Positions 32,035-43,152 of a DNA stretch of 64,000 bases are shown in pieces. A program made the translations under genes and the position numbers. Below the pieces are notes generated by a model, which worked only from the letters and a program-made list of their open reading frames with translations, searched no databases and was not told where the DNA came from. The DNA is from Rebecca billardiae RCC1528 (Eukaryota > Haptophyta). Numbering within the stretch: the stretch's first letter is position 1; every line of letters starts with the position of its first letter. The stretch lies in NCBI GenBank assembly GCA_965240325.2, contig OZ251230.1, positions 2,170,001-2,234,000 of the forward strand. The letters run 5' to 3'.

Positions 32035-32716
32035 ATGGGCGAGAGCCGACTCCAGGTGGAGAACTTCCTCAAGTCCGCGCTCGGCGTGGGCGCCGCGCCG
32101 GGCGGCGGTGGCGGCGGCGGCGCGGCGCGCGCCGAGCCGCCGCCGCCGCCCGCCGCGTTCGGCGCGCCGCCCGGCCTGCCGGTGGGGCCGGGCGCGATGG
32201 GCGCGGGCCCGGGCGGGCTGGCGCGCGACCCGTGGGCCGCCGACTGGCCTGGCGCGCCGCCGGCCGGCCTGCACGTGGGGCCACGCCCGCACCACGCGGG
32301 CGCGGCTGCGGCCGCGCCGCGCGCGCCGCCGCAGCCGCCGCAGCCGCCGCCGCAGCCGCAGCCGCCGCCGCCGCAGCAGCAGCTGCTGCTGCAGCAGCAG
32401 CTGCAGCAGCTGCAGCAGGCGCAGCAGGCTCTGGAGCAGCGGCGGCAGCAGCTCGTCGCGGCGCTGCAGCACCAGCAGCACGCCCCGCCGCCGCAGCACC
32501 CTGCCGAGGCGGCCGAGCGCGACGCCGCCCGCTCGGCACTGCTAGCGGAGCTCGAGCGCTTGGACGCGCAGCAGAGGGCGGTGGCGCAGCAGCTGCTCGG
32601 CGCGGGGGCAGGGCTGCGCGCGCAGCAGCAGCGGCAGCCGCCGCCGCCGGCGCAGCAGCACCAGCCGCCGCCCGGCCACGCCCCGTGGCCGCTCGGCGCC
32701 GCGCCGCCCCTGCCCG

Positions 32717-32754
<38 letters not shown>

Positions 32755-35081
32755 GCGCCGCGCCCGCCGCCGGGCCAGGCGGCGGCGCCGCCTCCGCGTG
32801 CGGAGGGCGCGGGCCGCGGCGCGGCGACCGCCGCCGCCGACCCGTACCTCGACGCCCTCTCCGCGGCGATCTCGTCGCTGCACGCCTCGCGCGCGCCGCC
32901 TCCGGACGACGCGCGCTGGCGGCGCGCCGTGCACGAGCATGTGTCCGCGATTGTCTCGGGGCTGTGGCCGGGGGCGGCGCTGCACGTGTTCGGCTCGTCG
33001 GCGTCGGGGCTGCACACGCGCGGCGCGGACCTGGACATGTGCCTCGTCCCGCCGCGCCCGCCGCACCTCAACGCGCAGCGCCGCATGATCGAGAAGCTCG
33101 CGGGCGCGCTGCAGCGCGCGCGCATGACCCAGATCCTGGCGTTGCCGTCCGCGCGCGTGCCCATCGTCAAGTTCGTCGACGCGGGCTCGGGGCTGCAGTG
33201 CGACGTGTGCATCAACAACCAGCTGGCGCTGCACAACACGCGGCTGCTCGCGGCGTACGCCGCGCTCGACCCGCGCGTCAAGCCGCTCGTCGCGGTCGTG
33301 AAGGCGTGGGCGGCCGCTCGCAAGGTGAATGAGCCGTACAAGGTGTGTGCACGCGCACGCACGCAATGGCACGCGCTCACACCACGGTCACACGCGCACA
33401 CGCACAGTGGCACACGCACAGTCACACGCGCACACGGTCGCACGGTCACACGCGCACGCGCGCACGCGCGCACGCGCGCCGCCGTGTCACGCTCGCGCAC
33501 CGACGGTGCTCGGCGCGCCGCCCCTGCGCGGCTTGGCTCCCGCGCCTCCCCTGCCTCCCGCGCGCACACGCACGCACGCACACGCACACACGACACACAC
33601 ACGCACACGCCCGGCACACCTTCGCGCAGGGCACGCTGTCCTCGTACGCGTACGTGCTGCTGTCCGTCTTCCACCTGCAGACGTGCGCCCCGCCCGTGCT
33701 GCCGTGCCTGCAGCGCGTCGGCCGGCGGCCGGGCGAGGCGCGCCTGGTGGACGACACGCATGACGTGTGGTTCTGCACGGACCCCTCCGCCCTCTCCGAC
33801 GCCTTTGAGACCGGGGCGAACACGGCGTCGGTGGGCGAGCTGCTGGTCGGCTTCTTCGAGCGGTGCGCCGCCGCGCGCCGCCGCCGCTCGGAGGGGCCGC
33901 GCGAGCAGCCCACCGCCCTGACTGACGCCCCGCCCATTCCCGCGCGTGCGCGCGCGCGCCCCGCCACCCGCCCGCCACCCGCCCGCAGCTACGCGCACTT
34001 TGACGCCGAGCGGCACGTTGTGAGCATCCGCGAGGGGCGCTGCCTCACGCGCGAGGAGAAGGGGTGGGAGGCGGACAGGCGCGCGGACAAGGACCGGAAG
34101 GGGCGCAAGGGAGACCGGCACCTGCTCTGCATCGAGGACCCGTTCGAGGTGCGCCACGCGGCACGCCCGAGCGAGCGCGGGGCCTGAGCCGCCCGCCCGG
34201 CCACCGCGCGCTGTGCCGCGCCGCGCGCGGGGGGAGGGCGAGAGGGCGCGCAACGGCGGCGCGCGGTGGCGGCGGTGGCGGGGCGTAGCCGCTCACGCGT
34301 GCGCCGGCGCGCACGGGCCGCCCTTCCCCCTGCGCACGCGCGCGCGGCGCGCACGCAGGTGAGCCACGACCTCGGCCGCGTGATGGACACGGAGTCGGTG
34401 ACTTGGGTGCAGGCCGAGTTTCGACGCGCGCACCGGCTCACGCGCGAGTGCGCCTCGCTCGATGAGCTGTGCGCGCCGTGGAGCGAGGAGGAGGAGGCGG
34501 CGGAGGCGGCCAAGCTGAAGGCCAGCAAGGGCGCGCAGGGCGCCGCGCCCAAGCAGCAGCCGCAGCCACAGCCGCAGCAGCCCAAGCAGCAGCAGCCGCA
34601 GCCGCCGCCGCCGCAGCAGCAGCAGCAGCGGCCGCAGCAGCCCAAGCAGCAGCAGCAGCAGCAGCAGCCGCCGCAGCCGGCGCAGGCGGAGGCGCGGCAG
34701 CCTCTGCCGCCCGGTGTTGCCCTGCCCACCGCGCACGCCGCGCACGCCGCGCACAATGGCAGCGTGGGCGCGCACCGCGCACCGCCGCTGGGCGAGGCCG
34801 CGCCGCCGCCCGGGCTGGCACCGCACGAGCTGCAAGGCGGCGCCGCGCGCAACGGCGCGGCGCACGGCGCCGACCCGTTGGGGTCGCTGCACATGCAGCT
34901 GGCGGCGGCGACGCTCGGCGAGGGCCGCGCGGACGGCGGCGCGCTGCACGGCGTGCCGCTGCTCGGCCACCGCCCCGCCCAGCCGCCGCCGCAGCACGGC
35001 GCCCACGGTGCGGACGAGGACGACGCGGACGGTCTGGACGTGGACGACTTTGCGGCGCAGCTGCCCTCCGGGCTGATCTGA
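32035..35081 (+). CDS. Cid1-type terminal nucleotidyltransferase (non-canonical poly(A)/poly(U) polymerase)
   Basis: Adds A or U to RNA 3' ends. Exons: 32035-33342, 33630-33862, 33989-34148, 34359-35081; introns 287, 126 and 210 bp; 807 residues. The first 270 residues are Pro/Gln/Gly-rich and probably disordered. The catalytic domain follows: LHVFGSSASGLHTRGADLDM with the GS motif and Asp332/Asp334, third carboxylate Asp390 in LQCDVCINNQLALHNTRLL, and VKPLVAVVKAWAAARKVNEP. Exon 2 supplies the PAP-associated part GTLSSYAYVLL. Splicing rebuilds FFER-YAHFD and IEDPFEV-SHDLGRVM, the latter being the nucleotide-recognition segment of Cid1/TUT enzymes. The C-terminus is again Gln/Pro/Ala-rich. Intron 1 is filled with CACACGCG-type repeats. 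Whether it adds A or U cannot be told. Confidence 0.93.
33343..33629. repeat. CA/CG-rich simple repeat inside intron 1
   Basis: Nearly the whole intron of the nucleotidyltransferase gene consists of imperfect ACACGCGC and CACGCACA units. It is flanked by GT and AG and interrupts a conserved domain. Confidence 0.8.
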
Positions 35082-35787
35082 AGCTGCATGCAGCATCCGA
35101 AGAGCGCATGCGGCCTCGGGGCCGTTCACGTTGCAGCCGGCGGTGTGCGTCGCTGCGCGCGAGCCGGCCGGGTGCGCGTTGCCGCGGGCGCGGTCGCGGT
35201 GGACACGGTCGCCGTCTCCGCCCGGCCTCGGTCTGCTGGCGGCCGCCCATGGACAGCGCGGGCGCCTCTGGAGGGCCGTCGTCGGCATCAGAAGAGAAGG
35301 TCTCGTCGTGTGAGTTGTCGTTGAGGTCCCAGGCATCAATCGCGCCCGCGGCCGCCCTCGCGCGGCCCCCTACGCGCCGTCAGAGCTCACGCGCGCCGGG
35401 GCGCCATCGAAGATACGCTATAGCGTATCTTCCCCGCGGCCAACGGCAACAAAGAGATGTACCGACTTATTAATTATTGTACCGCCATGGCAGGCCATGC
35501 GCCCGGCCGCCCATGGACCATCACTCCCATGGCCAGTCGCACTGCTGGCGCCCGATCGAGCCGCCCCGAGTCACTGGCGGCATCACTGATATGATGGCGG
35601 CGCGCGCCGACGGGCCGCACGGCCGCACGGCAGTGACTGACGCGCGCGGGCTGCTGCTCAGTAGCGACAGCTTATAAGCAGACTGCTGTACGACGACATA
35701 CGACGCGCGCGTATAATAGTGTCGTCAGCAGTGTGATGCAGCATCATCATATATAGCAGTAGTCGTGTCGCGTCGTCGTCGTCGTCA
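35082..35787. other. intergenic, tail-to-tail, with a perfect palindrome
   Basis: 706-bp spacer. At 35410-35431 there is a perfect 22-bp palindrome with half-site AAGATACGCTA. No gene is seen. Confidence 0.55.
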
Positions 35788-37872
35788 TTATTCCACCGCT
35801 GCGGCTGCAGCGCCCATCACCACCGCCGAGGACGCGCACCGCCCCGACGGCGACGTCACTGCTGACACTGCTGACGTGCGCGCTGGCGGCCGGCCGAGGG
35901 CGGACGATGGCAGCGCGCCGCCGTGCCGGCCGGACGGCCCATCGCCGCGCGCCAGCCGCGTCTGGGCGGCATGCGACGGGAGCTCACGCGCGAGCGTGGC
36001 GCCCGCGGCCCCGTGTGCGGACGGGGCCGCGCTCGGCGCCGTGCGCGAGGGCGGAGCGGCCTCCGCCCCAGCGGCGTGCGGCGGCGGCTGCTGCTGCGCC
36101 TCTGTGCTCGGCACGCGGCGGTCGGAGGGCGGCGGCGGCGCCCTCCACCCATCCGCCGCATGCCCCCCCTCCGCACCCGGCGCCCGCGCCCCCTCCGCCG
36201 GCCGCCCTCGCCCGCCCTCCTCGGCGCCCTCCTCGTCCCCGCCCAGCGGCTGGCCGGCCGTGAGCGGCTGCTCGGCGTCGAGCAGCGCGCCGAGCGCGCC
36301 CACAAACGACTCGCGCTTCAGGAAGTGGGCCTCGACCGTGCCGCGCGAGAAGAAGCGCACCGCGTTGGAGATGGTCGCGGCGGTGTACGGGTGGTTCCGG
36401 ATGAACGAGCCGCCGAAGAAGATGCGCTTGAGCCCGTACTTTTGCGCGTTGAGACACGCGATCTGCGCGGCGCGGCGCGCGGCGGCGCGCGGCGCGCGGG
36501 CGGCGCGGGTGAGCGGGGCGCGGAGGCGAGTGAGGCGCGTGCGGCCGCGGCCGCGGCGGCAGCGAGCGGCGGCGCGCACCTGGCCGATGTTGTTCGAGAC
36601 CATGCGCAGCAGGCTCAGCGCCACGTCCTCCGCGCGGAACTCCTCCTCGAGCCGCGAGTTGGCCACGCGCGCGCGCGCGCGCCGCGGCAGTCTGCACAGC
36701 CGGCCGAGCGCGCGCGCGAGCCGCGAGCGCGCGCGCCGCGCGCGCGGGTCCTCCCGGCGCATGACCACCTTGCCGAAGGAGGCGGCGATCACGTCGCGGT
36801 TGAGGTTGTGCGTCGCGCAGTCGCCCCCGTAGATGTCGCCCACCAGCATGTCCACGTTCGACGACACGCCCGACTGCGTGAGTTCGATCAGTTCGTCGAA
36901 GGAGCGCGCGCGCAGCAGCAGCCGGCACAAAGCCCAGAACGTGCCGCCGCCGATGGAGGAGCCGTCGACGCGGCGGAACTTGTCGCCCCAGCCCGTGACC
37001 TCGATGATCGACACGCCCGAGCCGATGCTCACGAACAGGTACGGGAACGGGTCCTGCGACGGCGGCAGGTACCGGCGCGGCAGCGACGCGGCCGCCTCCG
37101 GCGAGAGAGGCGAGAGCGGATCTCCGCCGTCGACCGCGAACGCCTCGCCTTCGACGGCGGTGAGGAGGAAGTTGAGGCCGTTGACCATCGAGCGCATCTC
37201 GTCGCGCGGCTTGAGCTCCACGCCGATCCGCTCGAACGCCGCGCGGTACTTGAGCGAGCCGCCGCCGGTCGCGCGCAGCTCGAGCCGCGCGGGCAGCGCG
37301 GCGCGCGCCGCCGGCGCGAGCGAGGCCGCGCCGCCGGCCGCGCCGCCGGCGCGCGGCGCCGCGGCGGCGCGCAGCCGCGCGCGCGCCGAGCGGCGTGGCG
37401 GCTCGCGCGTGCGCTCGCCCCCGTCGCGCTGGCCGCGCACCCAGAACCGGTCGACAAAGTCGATGCAGTCCTCCATGTAGCGCGTCTCGAAGAGGACAAA
37501 GTGGATCGAGCCGCCGAGCGCGGGCACGCTGAGCGACTCGGCGGCGAGGCCGGAGCCGCGCCCGCTGAAGATGGTGGAGCAGTTGGGCAGCGTCGAGCCG
37601 CGCGGCTGGAAGAACGCCACCTTCGCCAGCGAGCCGCCGATGTCGAGCGACCACGCGCCGTCGTGCCGGTCGAGCACGTTGACCGTGCGCAGCAGGTGCA
37701 GCGCGTCGCCGCGGCGCATCGGCTTCTCGCGCGGCGGCATGCTGGCGGCGAGGTGCGGGTCGCTCACGAGGGGCTCCACGCGCTCGCGACGCCGGCGCGA
37801 GCGCCCGGCGGGCACCTCGCGCGCCGCGAGCGGCGCGGCGACGAGCAGCAGGGCCAGCGTCAGCCGCCGCAT
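35788..37872 (-). CDS. PANK: pantothenate kinase, eukaryotic (type II) family
   Basis: Phosphorylates pantothenate, the first step of coenzyme A synthesis. Best model: exons 37872-36580 and 36462-35788 (117-bp intron, GTGCGCGCCG donor, GCGCAG acceptor), 655 residues. Motifs: WSLDIGGSLAKVAFF (phosphate loop), ATGGGSLKYRAAFE, PYLFVSIGSGVSIIEV, RVDGSSIGGGTFWALCRLLL, DMLVGDIYGGDC, then MVSNNIGQ-IACLNAQK joined by the splice, and KRIFFGGSFIRNHPYTAATI. A GC-rich stretch at about 36650-36760 separates ASFGKV from EEEFRAEDVALSLL, which are adjacent in relatives; it may be a further intron, but I find no clean acceptor. The N-terminus MRRLTLALLLVAAPLAAREV looks like a signal peptide, unusual for PanK. 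The last 150 residues are low-complexity. Confidence 0.9.
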   Translation of the reverse strand: MRRLTLALLLVAAPLAAREVPAGRSRRRRERVEPLVSDPHLAASMPPREKPMRRGDALHLLRTVNVLDRHDGAWSLDIGGSLAKVAFFQPRGSTLPNCSTIFSGRGSGLAAESLSVPALGGSIHFVLFETRYMEDCIDFVDRFWVRGQRDGGERTREPPRRSARARLRAAAAPRAGGAAGGAASLAPAARAALPARLELRATGGGSLKYRAAFERIGVELKPRDEMRSMVNGLNFLLTAVEGEAFAVDGGDPLSPLSPEAAASLPRRYLPPSQDPFPYLFVSIGSGVSIIEVTGWGDKFRRVDGSSIGGGTFWALCRLLLRARSFDELIELTQSGVSSNVDMLVGDIYGGDCATHNLNRDVIAASFGKVVMRREDPRARRARSRLARALGRLCRLPRRARARVANSRLEEEFRAEDVALSLLRMVSNNIGQVRAAARCRRGRGRTRLTRLRAPLTRAARAPRAAARRAAQIACLNAQKYGLKRIFFGGSFIRNHPYTAATISNAVRFFSRGTVEAHFLKRESFVGALGALLDAEQPLTAGQPLGGDEEGAEEGGRGRPAEGARAPGAEGGHAADGWRAPPPPSDRRVPSTEAQQQPPPHAAGAEAAPPSRTAPSAAPSAHGAAGATLARELPSHAAQTRLARGDGPSGRHGGALPSSALGRPPARTSAVSAVTSPSGRCASSAVVMGAAAAAVE

Positions 37873-38434
37873 CTGCGGGCCGTCGGTGGGGTCGGGCGGA
37901 GAATCTGCAATCGGTGCGGGAACAATAAAGACGAGATCAAGGTGGGTATTTTCCTACAACGAAGGTGGCTGGACGTCAAAAGTTCAAACGGCGATCAGCA
38001 AAACCGTCAATACAGGCCCTATGGGGGTACTCGTGCGTCGTCTTGTACTCGTGTATCGTAAGAACGAAGCGTCATGACATTCTCATTACTCATTGTGGAC
38101 GGAACGGCACTGCCCCGCGACGCCACAACACGAGACCGCCCTGGCGAGGCTCAGCCGGCTGAGGCTTCCCTATTACACAAGGCAGTCGTAGTTCTGCGTC
38201 GTCGCCTGAGACTTGGCACCAGCTCATTCAGTCACTGATTTGCCGCGTTGGTCTGCGCCTCCTTCAGACTTCCCGAGTTCCCCTTCCGCCTCGGCGCCGC
38301 ACTCGCACTCGCCGTGCCCGTTGACGCGCTCGACAGCGGTGGCAGCGGTGGCAGCGGAGGCAGCCCGCCCGGCGTGCGCGCGTCCCGCCGGCCGTTGGCG
38401 CAGCACACGGGCGGCGGCGCGCGCCTGAGGCCCC
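37873..38434. other. intergenic, 5' of pantothenate kinase
   Basis: 562-bp spacer including the putative PanK promoter. The part from 38230 to 38430 is GC-rich and open in one minus-strand frame (GGLPPLPPLPPLSSASTGT); it could be a 3' exon of the next gene, but nothing proves that. Confidence 0.4.
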
Positions 38435-38872
38435 TCAGACGGCGGCGCCGGCGGGCAGCAGCGGGCGCGCGTTCGCCATCCGGCCGCACGTGGCGTCTCG
38501 CAGCCCGAGCAGCGCGCCGAGCTCTGCGCCCGACCAGCCGGCGAGCACGTGGCCGAAGCGCGCGCGCAAGCGGGGCGCTCCGGACCGCCATGCGGCGCGG
38601 CGGCAGCACGCGCGGCACACACTCGCCGCGTGGCGCCAGCTCGGTCGGCTCACGGCGGGTGCTGACAGCGCACGCGCGCGGGTGCATGCGGCGCGTCGCG
38701 GAGGAGCACCGCCCACGCGCCGTGGCCGATCCGGTTCCGGAAGCCCCGCGCGTCGAGCTGGCACCTGCACACCGCCCAATGCGCCCTCGGCCACCCGCCG
38801 GAGGCCAGCCAGCGAAAGGGCAGAGGTCGGCACAGGCCAGCACAGCCGTGAGATGAGCGTGGCCGCATCCAT
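38435..38872 (-). CDS. hypothetical small protein, gene structure uncertain
   Basis: An ATG at 38872 opens a 145-residue frame, MDAATLISRLCWPVPTSALS... I do not recognise it. Two other frames in the same strand hold protein-like pieces (CQLDARGFRNRIGHGAWAVL at about 38720-38775), so the true structure may have introns or frameshifts. One vaguely F-box-like reading (leucine-rich helices followed by C..LD...RN) is possible but weak. It lies close to the 3' end of the nuclease gene. Confidence 0.3.
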   Translation of the reverse strand: MDAATLISRLCWPVPTSALSLAGLRRVAEGALGGVQVPARRAGLPEPDRPRRVGGAPPRRAACTRARALSAPAVSRPSWRHAASVCRACCRRAAWRSGAPRLRARFGHVLAGWSGAELGALLGLRDATCGRMANARPLLPAGAAV

Positions 38873-38990
38873 GGTCAGTCAGACAGACAGCTGTGCACGG
38901 CCCCGCGCCCTCCTCGCGCCACGGGCGTGGCACCGCCGCTGGCCGCTGGCGGCCGTGCGCGCGCCGTGCGCGCGCCTGCCCGCGACGACC

Positions 38991-39803
38991 TCACGCCTTG
39001 CCCGCGCCGCGCGCCTTGTACGCCGCGGGGCTCTCCACCGCGCCGCGCTGCGCCCACAGGCCGCGGCGCGCGCGGCGCGCGGCCGCCTCGAGTGCCTCAA
39101 AGTGCGCCCTGCCCTTCGGGCCGTACGAGCCGCCGGCGCCGGTGTAGACCTGCGCGTGGCCGGAGCGCGCCATCTCCTCCTCGACATAGCTGCGCAGCGG
39201 CCACCAGCCCCGCCGCACCGTCGCGACCGCGCGCCCGTACTGGTCCCTCGCCAGCAGCCGCACGGCCACCATCCTGCCTCCAATCAGCCTCTCGAGCCGC
39301 TCGCGCGCGGCCTCGCCGAAGGGCTGGCCGCTCTTGCCGAACTTGGCGGTCTCGGGCGCGTCGATCGCGCACAGCCGGATCTGCAGCGTGTGCTCCGAGA
39401 GCTTCGCGCCCGCCGGCAGCCGCGAGCTGTGCAGCCACGTGGGCGCGTGCCGCAGTCGGAATGTGTCGCCGTCGCTCACCGCCGCGACGCGCCCGCGGAG
39501 CATGCGCGCGTGCTCGCCGAAGAGGTGCTTCGGGAGGTCGGACACGGTAGAGTACCTGTACCAGAACGGCCGGGCGCGGCTCAGCCGAAGGCCGAGGCCC
39601 ACCCCCGCGACGAACGCGCACCCCGCGCACAGCGCGGCCGTGTCGGCGCGGACGGCCGAGCCTTCCGCGCGGAGCGCCTGTGCCTGGGCGGAGAGCGCGC
39701 CGAGGAGATCGCCGGTCTGGCTGGACAGAGCCGACCAGGCCGCTGCCAAGTCGTCCGCGGCTCCTCGCCTCGGGCCGTCCTCATCCCCGGCGGGAGTCGG
39801 CAT
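38991..39803 (-). CDS. membrane-anchored staphylococcal-nuclease-like protein (LCL3-like)
   Basis: Ca-dependent nuclease fold. Single exon, 270 residues from the ATG at 39803. An amphipathic N-terminus is followed by a hydrophobic segment at about 56-74 (ALCAGCAFVAGVGLGLRLS), probably a membrane anchor. The SNase domain fills about 100-255: VAAVSDGDTFRL (Asp111, Asp113, Thr114 in the calcium/active site), IRLCAIDAPETAKFGK (Arg143, Glu151 region), GEAARERLERLIGG, and RDQYGRAVATV with Arg191; these correspond to the Arg-Glu-Arg active site of the family. The end ARRARRGLWAQ is also typical. Anchor plus single SNase domain matches fungal LCL3, a mitochondrial protein, and algal relatives. Confidence 0.9.
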   Translation of the reverse strand: MPTPAGDEDGPRRGAADDLAAAWSALSSQTGDLLGALSAQAQALRAEGSAVRADTAALCAGCAFVAGVGLGLRLSRARPFWYRYSTVSDLPKHLFGEHARMLRGRVAAVSDGDTFRLRHAPTWLHSSRLPAGAKLSEHTLQIRLCAIDAPETAKFGKSGQPFGEAARERLERLIGGRMVAVRLLARDQYGRAVATVRRGWWPLRSYVEEEMARSGHAQVYTGAGGSYGPKGRAHFEALEAAARRARRGLWAQRGAVESPAAYKARGAGKA

Positions 39804-40049
39804 CGCTGGCGGCCGCGCGGGAGTGATGACGGGACTGCTGATGCGTCGCCCCGCGCCGTGGCGGTTGGATGACGAATGAAAATGAAAATAGCAGCATCAG
39901 CGCGCAGTTTTTCCAAGCAGCGACGAATAGTATCGTCACGATGATACACACTGCGGCATGCACGCACGCGCCCTGGCAGACGTGGCGACCGTCTCGGCCG
40001 CAGTGCCCGTCGCCGAGCTCCCCGCCGGCACGCAGACACGTGCCGTCGA
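39804..40049. other. short intergenic spacer
   Basis: 246 bp between the end of the Sfi1-like gene and the nuclease start; must contain the nuclease promoter. Confidence 0.4.
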
Positions 40050-43000
40050 TCAGTCGTCGTCGTCGCCGTCGCTGAGGTCGGGCACGGCCACGTCGCCGAG
40101 GTTCGCGACGGCGGCCGCCGCCTCGTCTGCGTGCCGCTTGGCAATCTCGGGGCTCGAGATCGACGCGCGGCTACCGCCGGAGCCTATTCGTGTGGAGCCG
40201 CGGCGGCTGCCGGGGGGTGCGCGCACGACGCCCATCGACTCGAGCGCCGTCGCCGCCGCGCTCGTCCCCGCCGCCTCCGCCTCGCGCTCCACCATGTTGT
40301 ACAGGTTGACGCGCTCCTTCACCTCGTCTCTCGTGTCAAACGCGCGGCGCGGCGCCCAGGTGTGCTTCCACTCCTTGGCCTCCTGGATGCGGCGCTCGAC
40401 GCCGGAGCGCGTGTTGGTGCGCTCGCTCGGGTCGCCGACGAGCGACATGCCCACCGGTAGCGGCGCCACCTGCGACGCCGTCTGCGCGATGTCGCTCCAC
40501 TTGAGCGAGCGCTCGTTGATGCGCAGCAGCGTCGGCTCGCCGCCGTCGGCGCCGTCGGGCGCAAACGCCGCGGCCGAAGACTGCCAGTAGCCCGGCTTGC
40601 TCGCGTCCTCGAGTCCGGGGCGCTCGGCGGCGAGGGCGAGGGCCTCGCCGCCGTCGGCGTGCGTCGCGATCCGCGTGCCCAGCTCCTTCGGCTCCAGCCC
40701 CTCCGGCACCTTCACCACCCCGTTGTCGATCAGCTCCCTGAGAACCTTCTCGTCGACCTCGTGGTCAGCCATCTTGGAGCCGTCAGGCATCGTACCCTTG
40801 AGGATGTACGCGAGGAAGCGCTGCAGCCGGAGGAGCTCGCGGTCGGCGGCGGACTCGGCGTGGCGCGGCGGGACGTACGCCGCCTCGTACAGGTGCGAGT
40901 CCACCGCCCAGCGCAGCCGCTTGAGCAGCGTGTGGTCCTCGCTGTTCACGATGAGCGGCGTGTCGCCCAGCTTTGCCGCCTGCGCACGGCGCGGCGCGCG
41001 GCGCGCGCGGCGGGCGCGCGGCGGGGCGGGCGGGCGGCGTGGGGCGTGAGCGCGCGGCACGCGGCGTGCGCGCGCGCGCGCGCGCGGCCGCGTGCGCGCG
41101 CGCGCGCGTGCCGTCTCCCCCGGCACCCTGAACGCGTTGGGGAAGCGCAGCTCGTAGTTACGCAGCGTCGAGCGCAGCTTGATCGCCTCCTGCTGTGACG
41201 AGTGCATCGCCATCCGTGCCGCCACGAGCTGAGTCTCGAGCTCCTGTGTCGCGATCTGCATGTTCTTCTGCTTGATGTCCTCGCGCTGCAGGGAGGCCTC
41301 GGCCTCCTGCAGCACCAGCGAGTACCTGCGCGAGGGCGGCGCCGCCGAGCAACCGAGCGAGCGAGCGAGGACGCAGCGGTCAAAAGCGCGCAGCTCAGCG
41401 CGGCGCGCGGGATGCGCGGCGCGCCGGATGCGCCGCGCGGCGCGGCGGCGCGGCGGGCGGCGCGCGGCGGCGGCGCGGGCGCGCGCACTCGCGCATGCTC
41501 TCCTCGATCATCATGTTCGCCTCCTCCTGCTCCTGCAGCGCCTTGATCAGCTGCCCGCGCGTGCGCACCTCCACGCGCTTGTGCACCGCCAGGTCGAACC
41601 ACATCGCCACGATCCGGTTGAGCAGGCCGCGCGCCTGCCGCTTTCGGAACGCAGCCAGCAGCGCCTCCTGCGAGCGCCGGATGATGCGCCGGTCGATGGT
41701 GTGGAGGTACCACGCGCGGAAGGGGAGCTCGGAGCGCCGCTTGATCAGGTCGATCCAGCGCTCCAGCGCCACCAGCCGCAGCGTGCGCGCGTGCTCCACC
41801 CACGAGCGCAGCGCGCGCAGGATCGTCGCCTCCAGCCGCCGCAACACGGCGGTGAACCGCCGCTCCGTCTCGACGCGCGACGCGGTCAGCCGCTGCCACG
41901 CGCGCATGTGGTCGCGCATCGTGCGCACGTCGTGCTCGCGCAGCGCGACGCGCTTGTTCGCGCGCACGACGAACGTCATCCCCGCCACGCGCGCCGCGCG
42001 CACCACGCGCCGCCACCCGGCGAACAGCGCCGCCTGCAGCCGCTGCCTGTAGTGGCGGCGCGCCGCAATCGTCTGCGCGAGCTCGCCACGCGCGGGCAGG
42101 ATGCCGAGTGTGTAGTTGCGCCAGCCGCGGACGACGGCGTTGAGCAGCGCGCGCGCCGCCGAGGTCTCGATCACGTGCAGCTGCGCCTCGATGATCCGCT
42201 GCCGCAGCACGTACGCCAGCAGCATGTCCGACGTCGACGCGAGCTGGCGGCGCCGCCACGCGCCGAGCGCGTCGCGCGCGCGCCTGTACCGCGCACGCGA
42301 CACAAACCCGCGCGCGCCGGCGCTGAGCGCGGTGGCGGCGCGGACCTGCTGCTTCTGGCGCTCGGTGAGCAGCGTCGAGTCCAGCGCGACGAGCCGCTCG
42401 TCGATGCTCGTGAACGAGTCCTGCAGCCGCGCCTGCAGCTGCAGCGTGTACTCGACGTTCACGTGGCGCATCATGCCCTCGACGGCCGAGAGCCGCGCGC
42501 GGAGCGACTCCGTCTCGGCGCGGAGCTCGGCGATGGTCTGCGCGTCGCGGGCGGAGCGCGGGGTGTGCTCGTCCGCGCCGCCGCCGTCCGCGCCGCCCGC
42601 GCCGATCGCCTCGTGCCCGCCGCCGAGCAGCGCCGTCGCGCGCATCGCAGGCGGCGCCGTGCGCGGCGGCAGCGGCGCGGGCCCGTGCGGCGACCACTCG
42701 GACGGAGCGGTCGCGCCGAGCGAGGCGTACACGCTGGCGTGCGCCGGCGCGGTGGGCGCGCGCGAGACGATCGAGCCCGGCCTGCGCGCGTGCGCCGCGA
42801 AGCCCTCGCCCAGCCCGCCGCCGCCGCCGCCGCCGGGCCCGCCGATCGCGCGCAGCGTGTGGATCGAGACCGAGCCGGGTGTCGGCGGGCGCTGGCGCTG
42901 GCGCTCGAGGGCGCGGGCGCGCTCCTCCGCCTCGCGCTGCACATCGGCGGGGTGCTTGTCCAGCGCGACCGCGATGTGCTGCATCTGCCGCCGCAGGAAC

Positions 43001-43152
43001 ACCTCCTCCACGCTCTGGCTCTCGTAGTAGGTCCGGCTGAGGCTCGGCATGTTGCGCGTGCGCGCGAGGTCGGTGCGCGCGCTCGAGCCCGAGCGGCGCG
43101 AGTCGGGCGTCCAGCCGCGGGACATGGGTCTGGACATCGGGGTCGCGTGCAT
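40050..43152 (-). CDS. Sfi1-like centrosomal/flagellar coiled-coil protein
   Basis: Exons: 43152-41489, 41325-41127, 40979-40050; introns 163 and 147 bp; 930 residues. The N-terminal third is Ser/Arg/Pro-rich with a coiled coil at about 205-245. Residues about 280-550 hold eight to nine helical repeats with a conserved Trp (ALGAWRRRQL, VVRGWRNYTL, LFAGWRRVVR, HMRAWQRLTA, ALRSWVEHAR, ALERWIDLIK, PFRAWYLHTI, VAMWFDLAVH) and an IQ-like ARGFVSRARYRRAR. This pattern recalls centrin-binding Sfi1 repeats. Splicing continues the coiled coil (MREYSLVLQEAEASLQREDI). The last exon holds an orderly region, LGDTPLIVNSEDHTLLKRLR, YVPPRHAESAADRELLRLQR, then an acidic end SDGDDDD. A role at basal bodies or axoneme is inference. 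Confidence 0.8.

Noticed and set aside
28812-34253. 1813-codon open frame on the minus strand
   Set aside because: Only the part from 31775 down is the LRR gene. The rest is antisense to the nucleotidyltransferase gene and stays open because GC-rich coding DNA has few stops in that frame; its translation is Cys/Ser/Gly-rich and not protein-like.
35923-38061. 712-codon plus-strand frame across the pantothenate kinase gene
   Set aside because: Antisense shadow; Arg/Ala/Val-rich translation with no motif, while the minus strand shows the full PanK signature.
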